Assembly: GCA_947591605.1 (NCBI GenBank)
Contig: CANQDF010000004.1
Span: forward strand, 1-64,000
DNA length: 64,000 nt
Reading direction: 5' to 3'
From: an uncultured Clostridia bacterium
Lineage (GTDB): Bacteria; Bacillota; Clostridia; Lachnospirales; CAG-274
Each line of letters starts with the position of its first letter. The first letter of the stretch is position 1. Shown here piece after piece: positions 52,626 through 60,624 of the stretch. The translations under genes and the position numbers were made by a program. The notes beneath the pieces were generated by a model that ran no database searches, was not told the origin of the DNA, and worked only from the letters and a program-made list of their open reading frames with translations.

Positions 52626-52885
52626 AAAAGCTCCCGTCCGCATAAGGACGGGAGCGATGCTCCGTGATACCACCTTAATTTGCCCGCACCTCACGGTACG
52701 AACCTCCAAGGGTACATAAATACCCCGACGCTTTAACGGGCGCACCCGACCCGGCCTGTGCGCCGATGCGCAGTCGGTGAGTGACTCCAAGGCCATCTTC
52801 GGCGGATCAATCTGCGCCGCCTCCCAGCAACGGCGGCTCTCTGTTGCATATGCTTCCGCTTACTCTCCTTTTCACAGTCTTTAAA
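52626..52885 (-). promoter_or_regulatory. T-box leader (Met) controlling metG-tatD
   Basis: Reading leftwards, the leader starts near AAAGGAGAGTAAGCGG and has an AGAGAGC segment of stem I. The specifier is GAAG-AUG-GCC (AUG at 52796-52794), matching methionine. The T-box sequence is AAGGTGGTATCACGGAG (52675-52659), where UGGU can pair with an ACCA tRNA end. The terminator is GCTCCCGTCC / GGACGGGAGC (52655-52630) followed by TTTTTT. Uncharged tRNA(Met) should favour the antiterminator. Confidence 0.93.
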
Positions 52886-52900
52886 ATATTTATGAAAATT

Positions 52901-52929
52901 ATCATATCACACAGACAGGCTTTTGTCAA
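52901..52929 (-). promoter_or_regulatory. Sigma-A promoter of the metG T-box transcript
   Basis: TTGACA (52929-52924), 17-bp spacer, TATGAT (52906-52901). From here to the hisC terminator (about 52930-53109) I see no gene or recognisable RNA. Confidence 0.85.
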
Positions 52930-53109
52930 GGCGACAAAGCAATAATTTAACGGCTGATGTTACCTTGCTTTTTTTCGTGTTACCTATCTATTGTATCTCA
53001 ACAACGGTAAATTTAAAGGCGTAAACAACTTGTATACATATCGGTTTACATAATCCGTAAGCTTATCCGCATGCACCGTGCAGAATAAAATATACAAAGC
53101 ATATAATAA

Positions 53110-53143
53110 AAAAGGACAGCACCTTGGTTTGAACTGCCCTTTT
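53110..53143 (-). terminator. Terminator of hisC
   Basis: AAAAGG-A-CAG pairs with CTG-C-CCTTTT (one mismatch) around a 14-nt loop, 8 bp after the hisC stop; T-rich on exit. Confidence 0.65.
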
Positions 53144-53151
53144 ATTTTACT

Positions 53152-54201
53152 TTATTTTATATATTCCTCCAAAGCAGCTATAAGAGTACTCATCTCGGCT
53201 CCGGTACCTATGGTTATACGCAGATAATCGGAGATGCGGGGTTTATTGAAATACCTTACATAGATATTTTTGCTTTTAAGGTATTCAAATATATCCTTAG
53301 CCGAATAAGCGGGATGGGTCGAAAAAATAAAATTTGCCGCACTGGGCAAAGTTTTAAAGCCCAGCCTGTCAAGCTCGGATACGGTATAGGCTCTGTTTGC
53401 CTTTATCTCAGAGGTACATTTTTTAAAATATGCCTTATCGGCGGCGGCAGCCGCTGCCGCAGCCTGCGAAACCGTATTTAAGGTGTAGCTGTTAAAGCTG
53501 TTTTTTACTGCCTCAAGCGCTGCATTAAGCTCACTGCACATCATGGCATAGCCTACCCTTATGCCTGCAAGGTTACGGCTTTTTGAATAGGTGTGTACAA
53601 CCACAAGGTTGTTGTATTTATGTATGAGCGGAACAACGCTTTCCCCTCCGAAGTCAACATAAGCTTCGTCTATAATAACAACACTGTCCTTGTTGTATCT
53701 TACGATATACTCGACATCCTCGGACGAGAGCAGTATTCCGGTAGGAGCATTGGGGTTTGCTATGACCACACCTCCGTTTGACCTGCAATAATCTGTTTTG
53801 GATATTGTAAAATCCTCTTTCAGCGGCACCTGCTCATACGGAATGCCGTAAAGCGAACACCATACGGGATAAAACGAATACGTTATATCCGGGAACAATA
53901 CTGCCTTATCGGAGTTAAAAAAGGTCATAAAGCACAGCGCAAGCACCTCGTCTGATCCGTTGCCCAAAAAAATTTCATCTTCCGCAACATCATAATTTTG
54001 CATAATTGCGTTTTTAAGCTCGGTGCAGACAAAGCTGGGGTACTTTCTTAAATTATCGGTATCAATATTCATTATAGCCTTTACGACCTCCGGTGACGGA
54101 GGAAAGGGGCTCTCGTTTGTATTAAGCTTTATTACATCTCCCTGCGGCTGCTCACCCGGCACATACGGTTCCACAATGCGTATATTATCTCTAAGACTCA
54201 T
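53152..54201 (-). CDS. hisC: Histidinol-phosphate aminotransferase-like protein
   Basis: A 349-residue PLP-dependent fold-type I aminotransferase. It has NPNAPTG, DEAYVDF, and the PLP-lysine motif YSKSRNLAGIRVGY. Length and sequence fit HisC, which makes histidinol phosphate; in some species the same enzyme serves aromatic amino acids. No other his genes are nearby, so that reassignment is possible. GAGGAG supports the start. It follows the GGDEF-EAL gene by 6 bp. Confidence 0.88.
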   Translation of the reverse strand: MSLRDNIRIVEPYVPGEQPQGDVIKLNTNESPFPPSPEVVKAIMNIDTDNLRKYPSFVCTELKNAIMQNYDVAEDEIFLGNGSDEVLALCFMTFFNSDKAVLFPDITYSFYPVWCSLYGIPYEQVPLKEDFTISKTDYCRSNGGVVIANPNAPTGILLSSEDVEYIVRYNKDSVVIIDEAYVDFGGESVVPLIHKYNNLVVVHTYSKSRNLAGIRVGYAMMCSELNAALEAVKNSFNSYTLNTVSQAAAAAAAADKAYFKKCTSEIKANRAYTVSELDRLGFKTLPSAANFIFSTHPAYSAKDIFEYLKSKNIYVRYFNKPRISDYLRITIGTGAEMSTLIAALEEYIK

Positions 54202-54207
54202 TTAAAG

Positions 54208-56487
54208 TCACTCCTCGGTTTTGTTGTCATTATTTCTTTTTGCGTTTTCCTTAAAGAGCTTTTCAAACTCCTCATAAGGCATGGGCTTGCCAAAGAGGTA
54301 ACCCTGTATAAGGTCGCAGCCTGCATCCTGCAAAAATTTGAGCTGCTCCTCATTTTCAACGCCCTCGGCTACCGTGCTTATGTTAAGACGGTTTGCCATA
54401 TCTATTACGCTTTTTATTATCTGTTTTGCCTTGTTATTGTTTTCCGTTTCCAAAAAGAACATTCTGTCAAGCTTAAGTATATCTATATCTATATCCTTAA
54501 GTATATTAAGCGAGGATTCCCCCGAGCCGAAATCATCCATTGACACTTTAAAGCCAAGGCTGTGTATATGCTTTACTGCCTCGTCAAGCACGTCACTTGA
54601 GCTTAAGGCAATATTTTCGGTTATCTCCAGCTCAACATAGCGTGCAGGCAGGTTGTACTTGTCAAGAAAATGCCTGAGTGTTTCAATGTAATCACTGTGG
54701 TACAGATGCAGCCTGGACTGGTTTACCGAGATAGGCACCGGCTCATAGCCCTCCGCAAGCCACTTGCTCTGCATGCGGCACACCGTATCGTACACATACA
54801 TATCAATATCGGTTATAACACCGTTTCTCTCAAAAACATCCACAAACTTGTTTGGGGTAAGAAAGCCCTTTGTTTTGTGCTGCCATCTTATAAGCGCCTC
54901 ACCGCCTGCAAGCTCGTGTGTTTTGGCATTGTACTTTGGCTGTATATATACTTTGAAGTCCTTATTTTTAAGAGCCTCGTCAACATCGTTTTCCAGCTCC
55001 GCATCAAAGTGCATACGCTGCTGCAGCTCCTCATCGTAAAAGGCATAAGCGCTGTAATGCTTATCCTTAAGAGAAAGTATGGACATTTTTGCCCTGTCTA
55101 TATACTCCTCCATCTGACCCTCCTGCGGGTCGTCAAGCTTGTATACACCTATATGTACCACTATGTTGAAGTTGGTATTTTCCTCGTCAAACTTACAAAA
55201 GTTTACTCTGTTGATAAAATGCCCTATCCTCTTTTCCATCTTTTCTGCGGATTCCCAGTGCAAAAGGCATATAAAGTCATCGCCTGCGGAACGGCCTGCC
55301 ATCTCGTCTACGCTTATATCCTCCCTTATAAGGTCACCCATATGCTTTAAAATGTTTGAGCCTGTATCATAGCCGAAAAGCTCGTTTATCATACGGAAAT
55401 TATCTATATCCACAAGCACTACCGCATATTTCTTTAAAGGGTTCTGCAAAAATTCGGGCGCTTTAAGCACAAAGCCGTTTTTGCTGTAAAGCCCCGTAAG
55501 GCTGTCAAAATACATATATTTATAAACTTCCTCACGGTTTGACGTTTTAACGTGGTTGAGATATTTTACAAAGGCAACCGCACCCACAAGCGCCACTATA
55601 AGCACAAGCAGGCTTACATACAATGCGGAAACGGCATTTTTAACAATATAGTTATACGGTATAGCCAGCATAAGGTACCAATCGTTAAGGCCTATAGGAT
55701 AATACGATACCCAGTATTTTGCACCCTCCGCATTGGCAGCCAGGAGAGCGCCGCCGTCCTTATGTGCCGATATTGAGGCTTTGATCTGCCCGAGCATCTC
55801 TTCGGTCATATTTATATCCGCAAAAGGAGCATAGTTATCCGCATCGGTATAGCTGCCGTCTATGACCCTCTCCACATCACTGTTTATGATAAAGGAGAAG
55901 GCGTTTCCGTCAAGATAATCCTCCTTTACCACCTCTTCCAGATCCGGGGCATGGCATATGCCCATATTGGCGCCTATTATTTTATCATCCTTTTTTATGG
56001 GCACGGCATATATATTTACGGGCATCCTTGTAACAACGTCTATCCTTGTTTTGGTTATAAAGGTTTCGCCCTCCATTGCACGCCTGAAATAATCCATATC
56101 GGACAGATCAAGGCGGTTTACGGTGCCGTTGTCACGCACGGTAAGGCCGCTGCCGTCATTTTGGGTATAAGATACACGCAGCATTCCCTCTCCGCTCATC
56201 CTGAGTTCGTCACGCAACATATTTACGGCATCCGTATCATCTTTAATTTCGACACTGCTTATATATGCCGCAAAGGACTCCAGATAGTGGATATTTGAGG
56301 AAAGCTTTTTTGCCGTATTGCTTGCGCTGAGCTCGTTGATTTCGCCAACATATGCTTTGGACTCATTAAGAAAGGTGTTGTAGGTGTAAACAACAAAGCA
56401 AACACCTATAACAAGCATAAGCGCAATGACCGTTATTGCATTCATAAGCGGTCTTACTTCAAACTTTTTCTTATTCAAGCCGTCCAT
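54208..56487 (-). CDS. Cyclic-di-GMP enzyme: CACHE sensor, degenerate GGDEF, intact EAL
   Basis: A 759-residue membrane protein. A helix (about 17-38), an outside dCACHE domain (to about 280) and a second helix (about 285-308) precede a GGDEF domain whose motif is AGDDF (in RSAGDDF), so synthesis is uncertain. The EAL domain is complete: EALIRW, ELEITEN, MDDFGSG, KLDRMF, AEGVENEEQ and IQGYLFGKP, so it should hydrolyse c-di-GMP. No clear ribosome site is seen at the ATG; repeat copy C sits 55 bp upstream and may have replaced the native promoter. Confidence 0.9.
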   Translation of the reverse strand: MDGLNKKKFEVRPLMNAITVIALMLVIGVCFVVYTYNTFLNESKAYVGEINELSASNTAKKLSSNIHYLESFAAYISSVEIKDDTDAVNMLRDELRMSGEGMLRVSYTQNDGSGLTVRDNGTVNRLDLSDMDYFRRAMEGETFITKTRIDVVTRMPVNIYAVPIKKDDKIIGANMGICHAPDLEEVVKEDYLDGNAFSFIINSDVERVIDGSYTDADNYAPFADINMTEEMLGQIKASISAHKDGGALLAANAEGAKYWVSYYPIGLNDWYLMLAIPYNYIVKNAVSALYVSLLVLIVALVGAVAFVKYLNHVKTSNREEVYKYMYFDSLTGLYSKNGFVLKAPEFLQNPLKKYAVVLVDIDNFRMINELFGYDTGSNILKHMGDLIREDISVDEMAGRSAGDDFICLLHWESAEKMEKRIGHFINRVNFCKFDEENTNFNIVVHIGVYKLDDPQEGQMEEYIDRAKMSILSLKDKHYSAYAFYDEELQQRMHFDAELENDVDEALKNKDFKVYIQPKYNAKTHELAGGEALIRWQHKTKGFLTPNKFVDVFERNGVITDIDMYVYDTVCRMQSKWLAEGYEPVPISVNQSRLHLYHSDYIETLRHFLDKYNLPARYVELEITENIALSSSDVLDEAVKHIHSLGFKVSMDDFGSGESSLNILKDIDIDILKLDRMFFLETENNNKAKQIIKSVIDMANRLNISTVAEGVENEEQLKFLQDAGCDLIQGYLFGKPMPYEEFEKLFKENAKRNNDNKTEE

Positions 56488-56520
56488 CTCGATTCATTGT
56501 TAATTAAAAAATAAAACACT

Positions 56521-56542
56521 GTATTATTAAATATAATAATAT
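56521..56542. repeat. Left direct repeat of repeat C: AT-rich palindrome
   Basis: A 22-bp sequence consisting of TATTATTA, AATA, TAATAATA plus one flanking base on each side, an 8-bp inverted repeat. It is identical to 56780-56801. Confidence 0.8.
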
Positions 56543-56779
56543 CAGCGTGTCGAAAAAGTCGACACGCTTGCAGGAAATGCTTGCATTTCCTGCATTTTTT
56601 CACAGAGTATAAAGAGATTCGTGCCTCGCTATCGCTCGACACTCCCTCTTTTCCTCGGCGGAAGTGAATTCCGCCTGCGGATTTTAGCCTGCGGCGCTTA
56701 AGTTACCTTAAAGTGTTTGCAAGTCTAGGTTCTAAAAAATTCATTTTTTTGATTTATTTTTAGGTTTTTTGAAAGTCTG
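56543..56779 (+). mobile_element. Small non-autonomous repeat element, copy C (237 bp)
   Basis: It starts CAGCGTGTCGAAAAAG like copy B; the right end is more worn (complement of CAGACTTTCAAAAAACC). The GCAGGAAATG/CATTTCCTGC hairpin is conserved. At the place of the third hairpin of copies A and B this copy has GGCGGAAGTGAATTCCGCC (56657-56675): another sequence of the same length that still pairs. It separates the GGDEF-EAL gene from trmD. Confidence 0.85.
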
Positions 56780-56801
56780 GTATTATTAAATATAATAATA
56801 T
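56780..56801. repeat. Right direct repeat of repeat C
   Basis: An exact copy of the 22-bp palindrome at the left side of the element. The 120 bp that follow up to the trmD terminator are AT-rich with nothing recognisable. Confidence 0.8.
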
Positions 56802-56923
56802 CAATATCTGTTCACTATGTAACATTATACAATATTAGTTAAATATCTGCAATTATTTTTTAAAAAAAATATATATTTATTTGATAGCATCAGGTTGTGG
56901 GCAATATATAAGTTAAAGCAAAA

Positions 56924-56960
56924 AGGCATATCCCGTCCGCAAGCCGCACGGGATACGCCT
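56924..56960 (-). terminator. Terminator of rimM-trmD
   Basis: Arms AGGCATATCCCGT and ACGGGATACGCCT pair with one mismatch around 11 nt, 8 bp after the trmD stop; T/A-rich exit. Confidence 0.75.
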
Positions 56961-56968
56961 ATATTTTG

Positions 56969-57703
56969 TTATATTTCCTTTTTGAGCCTTTTGACCAGTA
57001 TGCGCTCATCCTCGGTAAGCGATGCCTTTTCCAACAGCTCGGGGCGCTTTTTCAGCGTCCTTTCAATAGCCTTTTCCCTGCGCCATTTATCCACAAGGCC
57101 GTGGTTGCCGCCAAGGAGCACATCGGGCACCCTTCTGCCCATAAACTCCGGGGGTCTGGTATATTGAGGATACTCCAGCAGGCTGTCCGAAAAGCTCTCT
57201 TCAATATGGCTCTCCTCCTTGTTGAGCACACCCGGGATAAGCCTTGAAACGGCGTCTATCACCGTCATTGCGGCAAGCTCTCCGCCTGTTAGCACATAAT
57301 CACCCACGGATATTTCGTCTGTAACTATCTCCTCGATAACTCTTTCGTCAATGCCCTCATAATGTCCGCAAAGCAAAACAAGCTCATCCTCCGAGGCTAG
57401 CTCCTCGGCAATGCTCTGTTTAAAGGGTCTGCCCTGCGGAGTCATATACACTACCCGACAGCCGTCCGATATTTTGTCCTTTAAGCTGAGATATGCGTTG
57501 TATACGGGCGGCGCCTGCATCACCATGCCCGCACCGCCTCCGTAGGGATAATCGTCAACGCTGTTATGCTTGTTGCCCGCAAAATCCCTTATATTTACCG
57601 CCGTAAGCTCTATAATGCCCTCTTTGAGCGCCCTGCCTATAACGCTGTGCGCAAGGCCCTCCGTCACCATCTCCGGGAAAAGCGTAAGCACATAAAACCT
57701 CAT
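56969..57703 (-). CDS. trmD: tRNA (guanine37-N1)-methyltransferase
   Basis: A 244-residue SPOUT-fold (knotted) enzyme that methylates G37 of tRNAs and prevents frameshifting. It has YGGGAGMVMQAPPVY, LLCGHYEGIDERV and SVGDYVLTGGELA, the SAM-binding knot. Its ATG overlaps the rimM stop (TAATG), the typical rimM-trmD pair; rpsP and rplS are not adjacent here. Confidence 0.96.
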   Translation of the reverse strand: MRFYVLTLFPEMVTEGLAHSVIGRALKEGIIELTAVNIRDFAGNKHNSVDDYPYGGGAGMVMQAPPVYNAYLSLKDKISDGCRVVYMTPQGRPFKQSIAEELASEDELVLLCGHYEGIDERVIEEIVTDEISVGDYVLTGGELAAMTVIDAVSRLIPGVLNKEESHIEESFSDSLLEYPQYTRPPEFMGRRVPDVLLGGNHGLVDKWRREKAIERTLKKRPELLEKASLTEDERILVKRLKKEI

Positions 57704-58209
57704 TATTCCAGTCCCTCCGGTACCTTTACCGTCATTTTGCCGCCCTGTATATCCACATCAAGTATGCAGGACTTTATCGCAGGCAGCAGGAGATCCTTTT
57801 TGCCCTCTCTGCTTACAGCGTACACATCGTTTGCGCCCGTAAAGAGTATATCTAACAGAGTGCCGATGTGTCCGCCTGCCTCATCAAAAACCTCAAGCCC
57901 GTAAAGATCCCTTATATAATACTCGTCATCTCCGCAGGGCAAAACCTCATCGGCAGGTATTTTTATCTCGCAGCCCTTATATTTTTCCACATCGTTTATA
58001 TTGTCAAAGCCCTTGAACTTTAAAAGCACAAACTGCTTGTGGTACCTTACGGACTGTATCTCCATCTCCTCCATGGCTCCCCGCCGTTGGATAAACACCT
58101 TTTTGAGCAGCTCAAAGCGTGTAATATCGTCCGTTTGCGGTATAACACGCACCTCGCCCTTTATGCCCTGTGTGTTTACTATCTCGCCTACGGTAAAAAA
58201 ATCCTCCAT
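57703..58209 (-). CDS. rimM: 16S rRNA processing protein RimM
   Basis: A 168-residue ribosome maturation factor with an N-terminal RimM barrel (VGEIVNTQGIKGEVRV) and a C-terminal PRC-barrel (YYIRDLYGLEVFD). It helps assemble the 30S head. AAGGTG precedes the ATG. It follows the stalk-protein gene by 9 bp and so may be read from that gene's promoter, an unusual neighbour. Confidence 0.94.
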   Translation of the reverse strand: MEDFFTVGEIVNTQGIKGEVRVIPQTDDITRFELLKKVFIQRRGAMEEMEIQSVRYHKQFVLLKFKGFDNINDVEKYKGCEIKIPADEVLPCGDDEYYIRDLYGLEVFDEAGGHIGTLLDILFTGANDVYAVSREGKKDLLLPAIKSCILDVDIQGGKMTVKVPEGLE

Positions 58210-58218
58210 ACAGTCACC

Positions 58219-59238
58219 TTATTCTTCTTCCGAGTCCATAGCAGCAGATTCCGAGTCTATAACAACAGACAAAATAAGCTTTGCATCCTCTTCGGATAAG
58301 TTTCGCTCTGTAAGGAAGCTGTTTACCGTATTTTCAAATTCAGACTCCCGGGTCTTCATACACACAATATAGGACATCATCAAGCCAAGGCCTATATTGT
58401 TGTTTACATCATCCGTTTCACCCTCAAGCAGGATCAGGTTATCCGCCATATTGGTTGCCAAATCACCTATATCAACATGGAATTCCTCCAAGGTTTTTTC
58501 AAAATCTTTAAGGCTTTCCGGACAGTCGATTTTAGCAATATCCGAGTTTACTCTGCCTATAAATTCATCTACAACAGCTTTTTTCTCCTCATTGGTTGCT
58601 GTGTCGTACTTGTCACTGTAAGTCGAGCTTTCCGCCTCATACGACCTAAGCACATCATTAAGAGCGGCAAAAAAGGCTTTTTCCTCTTCGGTAAGGTTAC
58701 CGACAGGCTTTGTGCTGTCAGGCTTGTACTCCGGTTTTTTATCTGTGAGCAAAGTACCCGACATGCTTTCTATTTCAGCCTTTCTTGCATCAAGCTCGGT
58801 ATAATTGTTATTGTCGATTACCGTAGTGGTTTTTGTGGCTGCGTCCCACTGCAGCTCATAACCGACAGATTCAAGTATCTCCCTTAAGGGCAGCATTGTT
58901 CTGCCGTTTACTATCTGCACGGTGTTTTCAAGCCTGCTTGCCTTTGGAACAAATGTAAGGTCAACAACAAACAGCTTGCTTGTGACCGTAGTAAGCATGA
59001 TGCTGTAGTAGTCGTTTGTAATACTCACTATTTTGGTATCGGCGTCCCATTCCACCTTAAAGCCGAGCTTTTCAAACACGTCCCTTATGGGCACATAGGT
59101 CCTGCTGTCGATAATAACAGGCTGCTGATCCGTGTAGGTCATCTGCTCACCGTTGTAGACAATGCCGTCCGCAAGCACGGACATAGGGCTTGTTAAAAGC
59201 ATTATTCCCGCTAAAGTTAATGCAATAAATTTTTTCAT
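58219..59238 (-). CDS. Secreted stalk-domain protein, paralogue 1
   Basis: A 339-residue exported protein: signal peptide (1-23, ending SVLA), two stalk repeats (about 25-145; PVIIDSRTYVPIRDVFEKLGF, MLPLREILESVGYELQWD-type), then an acidic helical C-terminal region (about 175-339) of unknown function. Its first 60 codons and 5' region are identical to those of the neighbouring paralogue, while the rest has diverged. GGGAGG gives the start. It is followed closely by rimM. Confidence 0.85.
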   Translation of the reverse strand: MKKFIALTLAGIMLLTSPMSVLADGIVYNGEQMTYTDQQPVIIDSRTYVPIRDVFEKLGFKVEWDADTKIVSITNDYYSIMLTTVTSKLFVVDLTFVPKASRLENTVQIVNGRTMLPLREILESVGYELQWDAATKTTTVIDNNNYTELDARKAEIESMSGTLLTDKKPEYKPDSTKPVGNLTEEEKAFFAALNDVLRSYEAESSTYSDKYDTATNEEKKAVVDEFIGRVNSDIAKIDCPESLKDFEKTLEEFHVDIGDLATNMADNLILLEGETDDVNNNIGLGLMMSYIVCMKTRESEFENTVNSFLTERNLSEEDAKLILSVVIDSESAAMDSEEE

Positions 59239-59384
59239 TATTTTACCTCCCTTTATGGCTGTATAAAGATATTATGTACTGTTATTTTCTGTACAGAAAT
59301 ATATCAGTACCCGAATATATTTTAAGTTTATCATAAACAGCCCGATAACGCAAGAAAATGTATAAAAAAACGGCAGATGTAAAA
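59059..59384. repeat. 326-bp duplicated block, copy 1 (stalk gene 5' end and promoter region)
   Basis: It covers the first 60 codons of stalk paralogue 1 and about 145 bp upstream. By eye it is identical to 60207-60532, including silent positions and non-coding DNA. The block ends inside a terminator hairpin, whose second arm lies outside it. Confidence 0.85.
59286..59353 (-). promoter_or_regulatory. Promoter and nested palindromes ahead of stalk paralogue 1
   Basis: A TTGCGT-17-TAAACT promoter candidate (59353 to 59325) is followed by TTTCTGTACAGAAA (59286-59299), a perfect 14-bp palindrome, nested inside a GTACTG/CAGTAC pair. This may be an operator or a leader hairpin. The same sequence precedes paralogue 2. 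Confidence 0.5.
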
Positions 59385-59393
59385 TCATGCCGT
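59370..59393 (-). terminator. Terminator of stalk paralogue 2
   Basis: ACGGCA/TGCCGT stem with a 12-nt loop, followed by T-runs on both strands. Its left arm belongs to the duplicated block; in the other copy the matching arm is missing. Confidence 0.65.
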
Positions 59394-59429
59394 TTTTATT
59401 TTAACTGCCCACAGCTTAAGAAGCGGGGC

Positions 59430-60386
59430 TTAATCGGGCGATATATTATTATATGTATCGTCATTAATATTTCTTTCCACAAAGAAATCCTCGAAAGTAT
59501 TGTTCAATTCATAAGAGCTTATAGCTATTCCGTTTAAAATAAATCTGCTCGCATATTCAAGCAAAATATCCGCCCTGTTTTTTGGCTCATCATCGCAAAG
59601 CTCTATGATATGAGCAAAGTCTACCGCAAGCTCCTTTACCTCCTCCATGTTGGTTCTGAATACAGTATCGCAGGCTTTAAGACTATCGGGGCACGCAACC
59701 CTTTCAAGCTTACTTACAGCCTCTGCCGTCTGCTTGTTATACTCCTCCCTGATCTCATCGGGGGACATGACAGAAAAATCAATAATAAAGTATGTATCCT
59801 CACCCAGTAAAGAGGTGAGATTTTTAAAATACGCAATTTCCTCATCGGTAAGCTCCCCCTCGGGCTTTGAAGGATCAAAGCTGTAATCTTTATCATAGTT
59901 GCCCAATGCTATATTGTTAAACCTTTTGACCTTTTCATCAAGCAGCTTGTAATCATTTTTGTCGTTTATGACTGTCGTCTTTGAAGCGGGATCCCATACA
60001 AGCTCATAGCCCATAGGCTCCAGTATCTCACGCAGCGGCAGCATTGTCCTGCCGTTTACTATACGCACAGGGCTTTCCAGCTTTTTGCCTCTGTCATGGT
60101 AATCCATATCCACCACAAACAGCTTGCTTGTGTCGGCTGTTATATGCGCATAATAATAATCGTTTTCCAGGGTCACTAATTTGTTTGCACTATCCCAGCC
60201 CACCTCAAAGCCGAGCTTTTCAAACACGTCCCTTATGGGCACATAGGTCCTGCTGTCGATAATAACAGGCTGCTGATCCGTGTAGGTCATCTGCTCACCG
60301 TTGTAGACAATGCCGTCCGCAAGCACGGACATAGGGCTTGTTAAAAGCATTATTCCCGCTAAAGTTAATGCAATAAATTTTTTCAT
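59430..60386 (-). CDS. Secreted stalk-domain protein, paralogue 2
   Basis: A 318-residue exported protein with the same layout as paralogue 1: signal peptide (1-23), two stalk repeats, and a helical acidic tail ending NINDDTYNNISPD. The N-terminal 60 residues are the same as in paralogue 1; the C-terminal half shares only scattered residues. This pattern suggests that recent recombination copied one 5' end onto the other. Partner or ligand is unknown. GGGAGG marks the start. Confidence 0.85.
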   Translation of the reverse strand: MKKFIALTLAGIMLLTSPMSVLADGIVYNGEQMTYTDQQPVIIDSRTYVPIRDVFEKLGFEVGWDSANKLVTLENDYYYAHITADTSKLFVVDMDYHDRGKKLESPVRIVNGRTMLPLREILEPMGYELVWDPASKTTVINDKNDYKLLDEKVKRFNNIALGNYDKDYSFDPSKPEGELTDEEIAYFKNLTSLLGEDTYFIIDFSVMSPDEIREEYNKQTAEAVSKLERVACPDSLKACDTVFRTNMEEVKELAVDFAHIIELCDDEPKNRADILLEYASRFILNGIAISSYELNNTFEDFFVERNINDDTYNNISPD

Positions 60387-60532
60387 TATTTTACCTCCCT
60401 TTATGGCTGTATAAAGATATTATGTACTGTTATTTTCTGTACAGAAATATATCAGTACCCGAATATATTTTAAGTTTATCATAAACAGCCCGATAACGCA
60501 AGAAAATGTATAAAAAAACGGCAGATGTAAAA
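60207..60532. repeat. 326-bp duplicated block, copy 2
   Basis: Identical to 59059-59384 at a fixed offset of 1148 bp. It carries the palindrome TTTCTGTACAGAAA again at 60434-60447, and a half-terminator relic at its right end. Confidence 0.85.
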
Positions 60533-60534
60533 AA

Positions 60535-60581
60535 ATCGACCCCCTGCAGTCAGATTTTGGTCTGACTTTTAGGGAGTCGGT
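60535..60581 (-). terminator. Terminator of the 60.6-61.7 kb lipoprotein gene
   Basis: An outer stem (ATCGACCCCCT with AGGGAGTCGGT, some mismatches) encloses an inner GTCAGA/TCTGAC hairpin, and the minus strand exits into a T-run. Confidence 0.7.
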
Positions 60582-60624
60582 ATGCTTTATCCTCAAAGCT
60601 TTTTATGGTCGGTCAAAATATTAT

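Noticed and set aside
52930-53109. Non-coding RNA between hisC and metG
   Set aside because: No stable structure with a T-run and no promoter could be seen; left as plain intergenic DNA.
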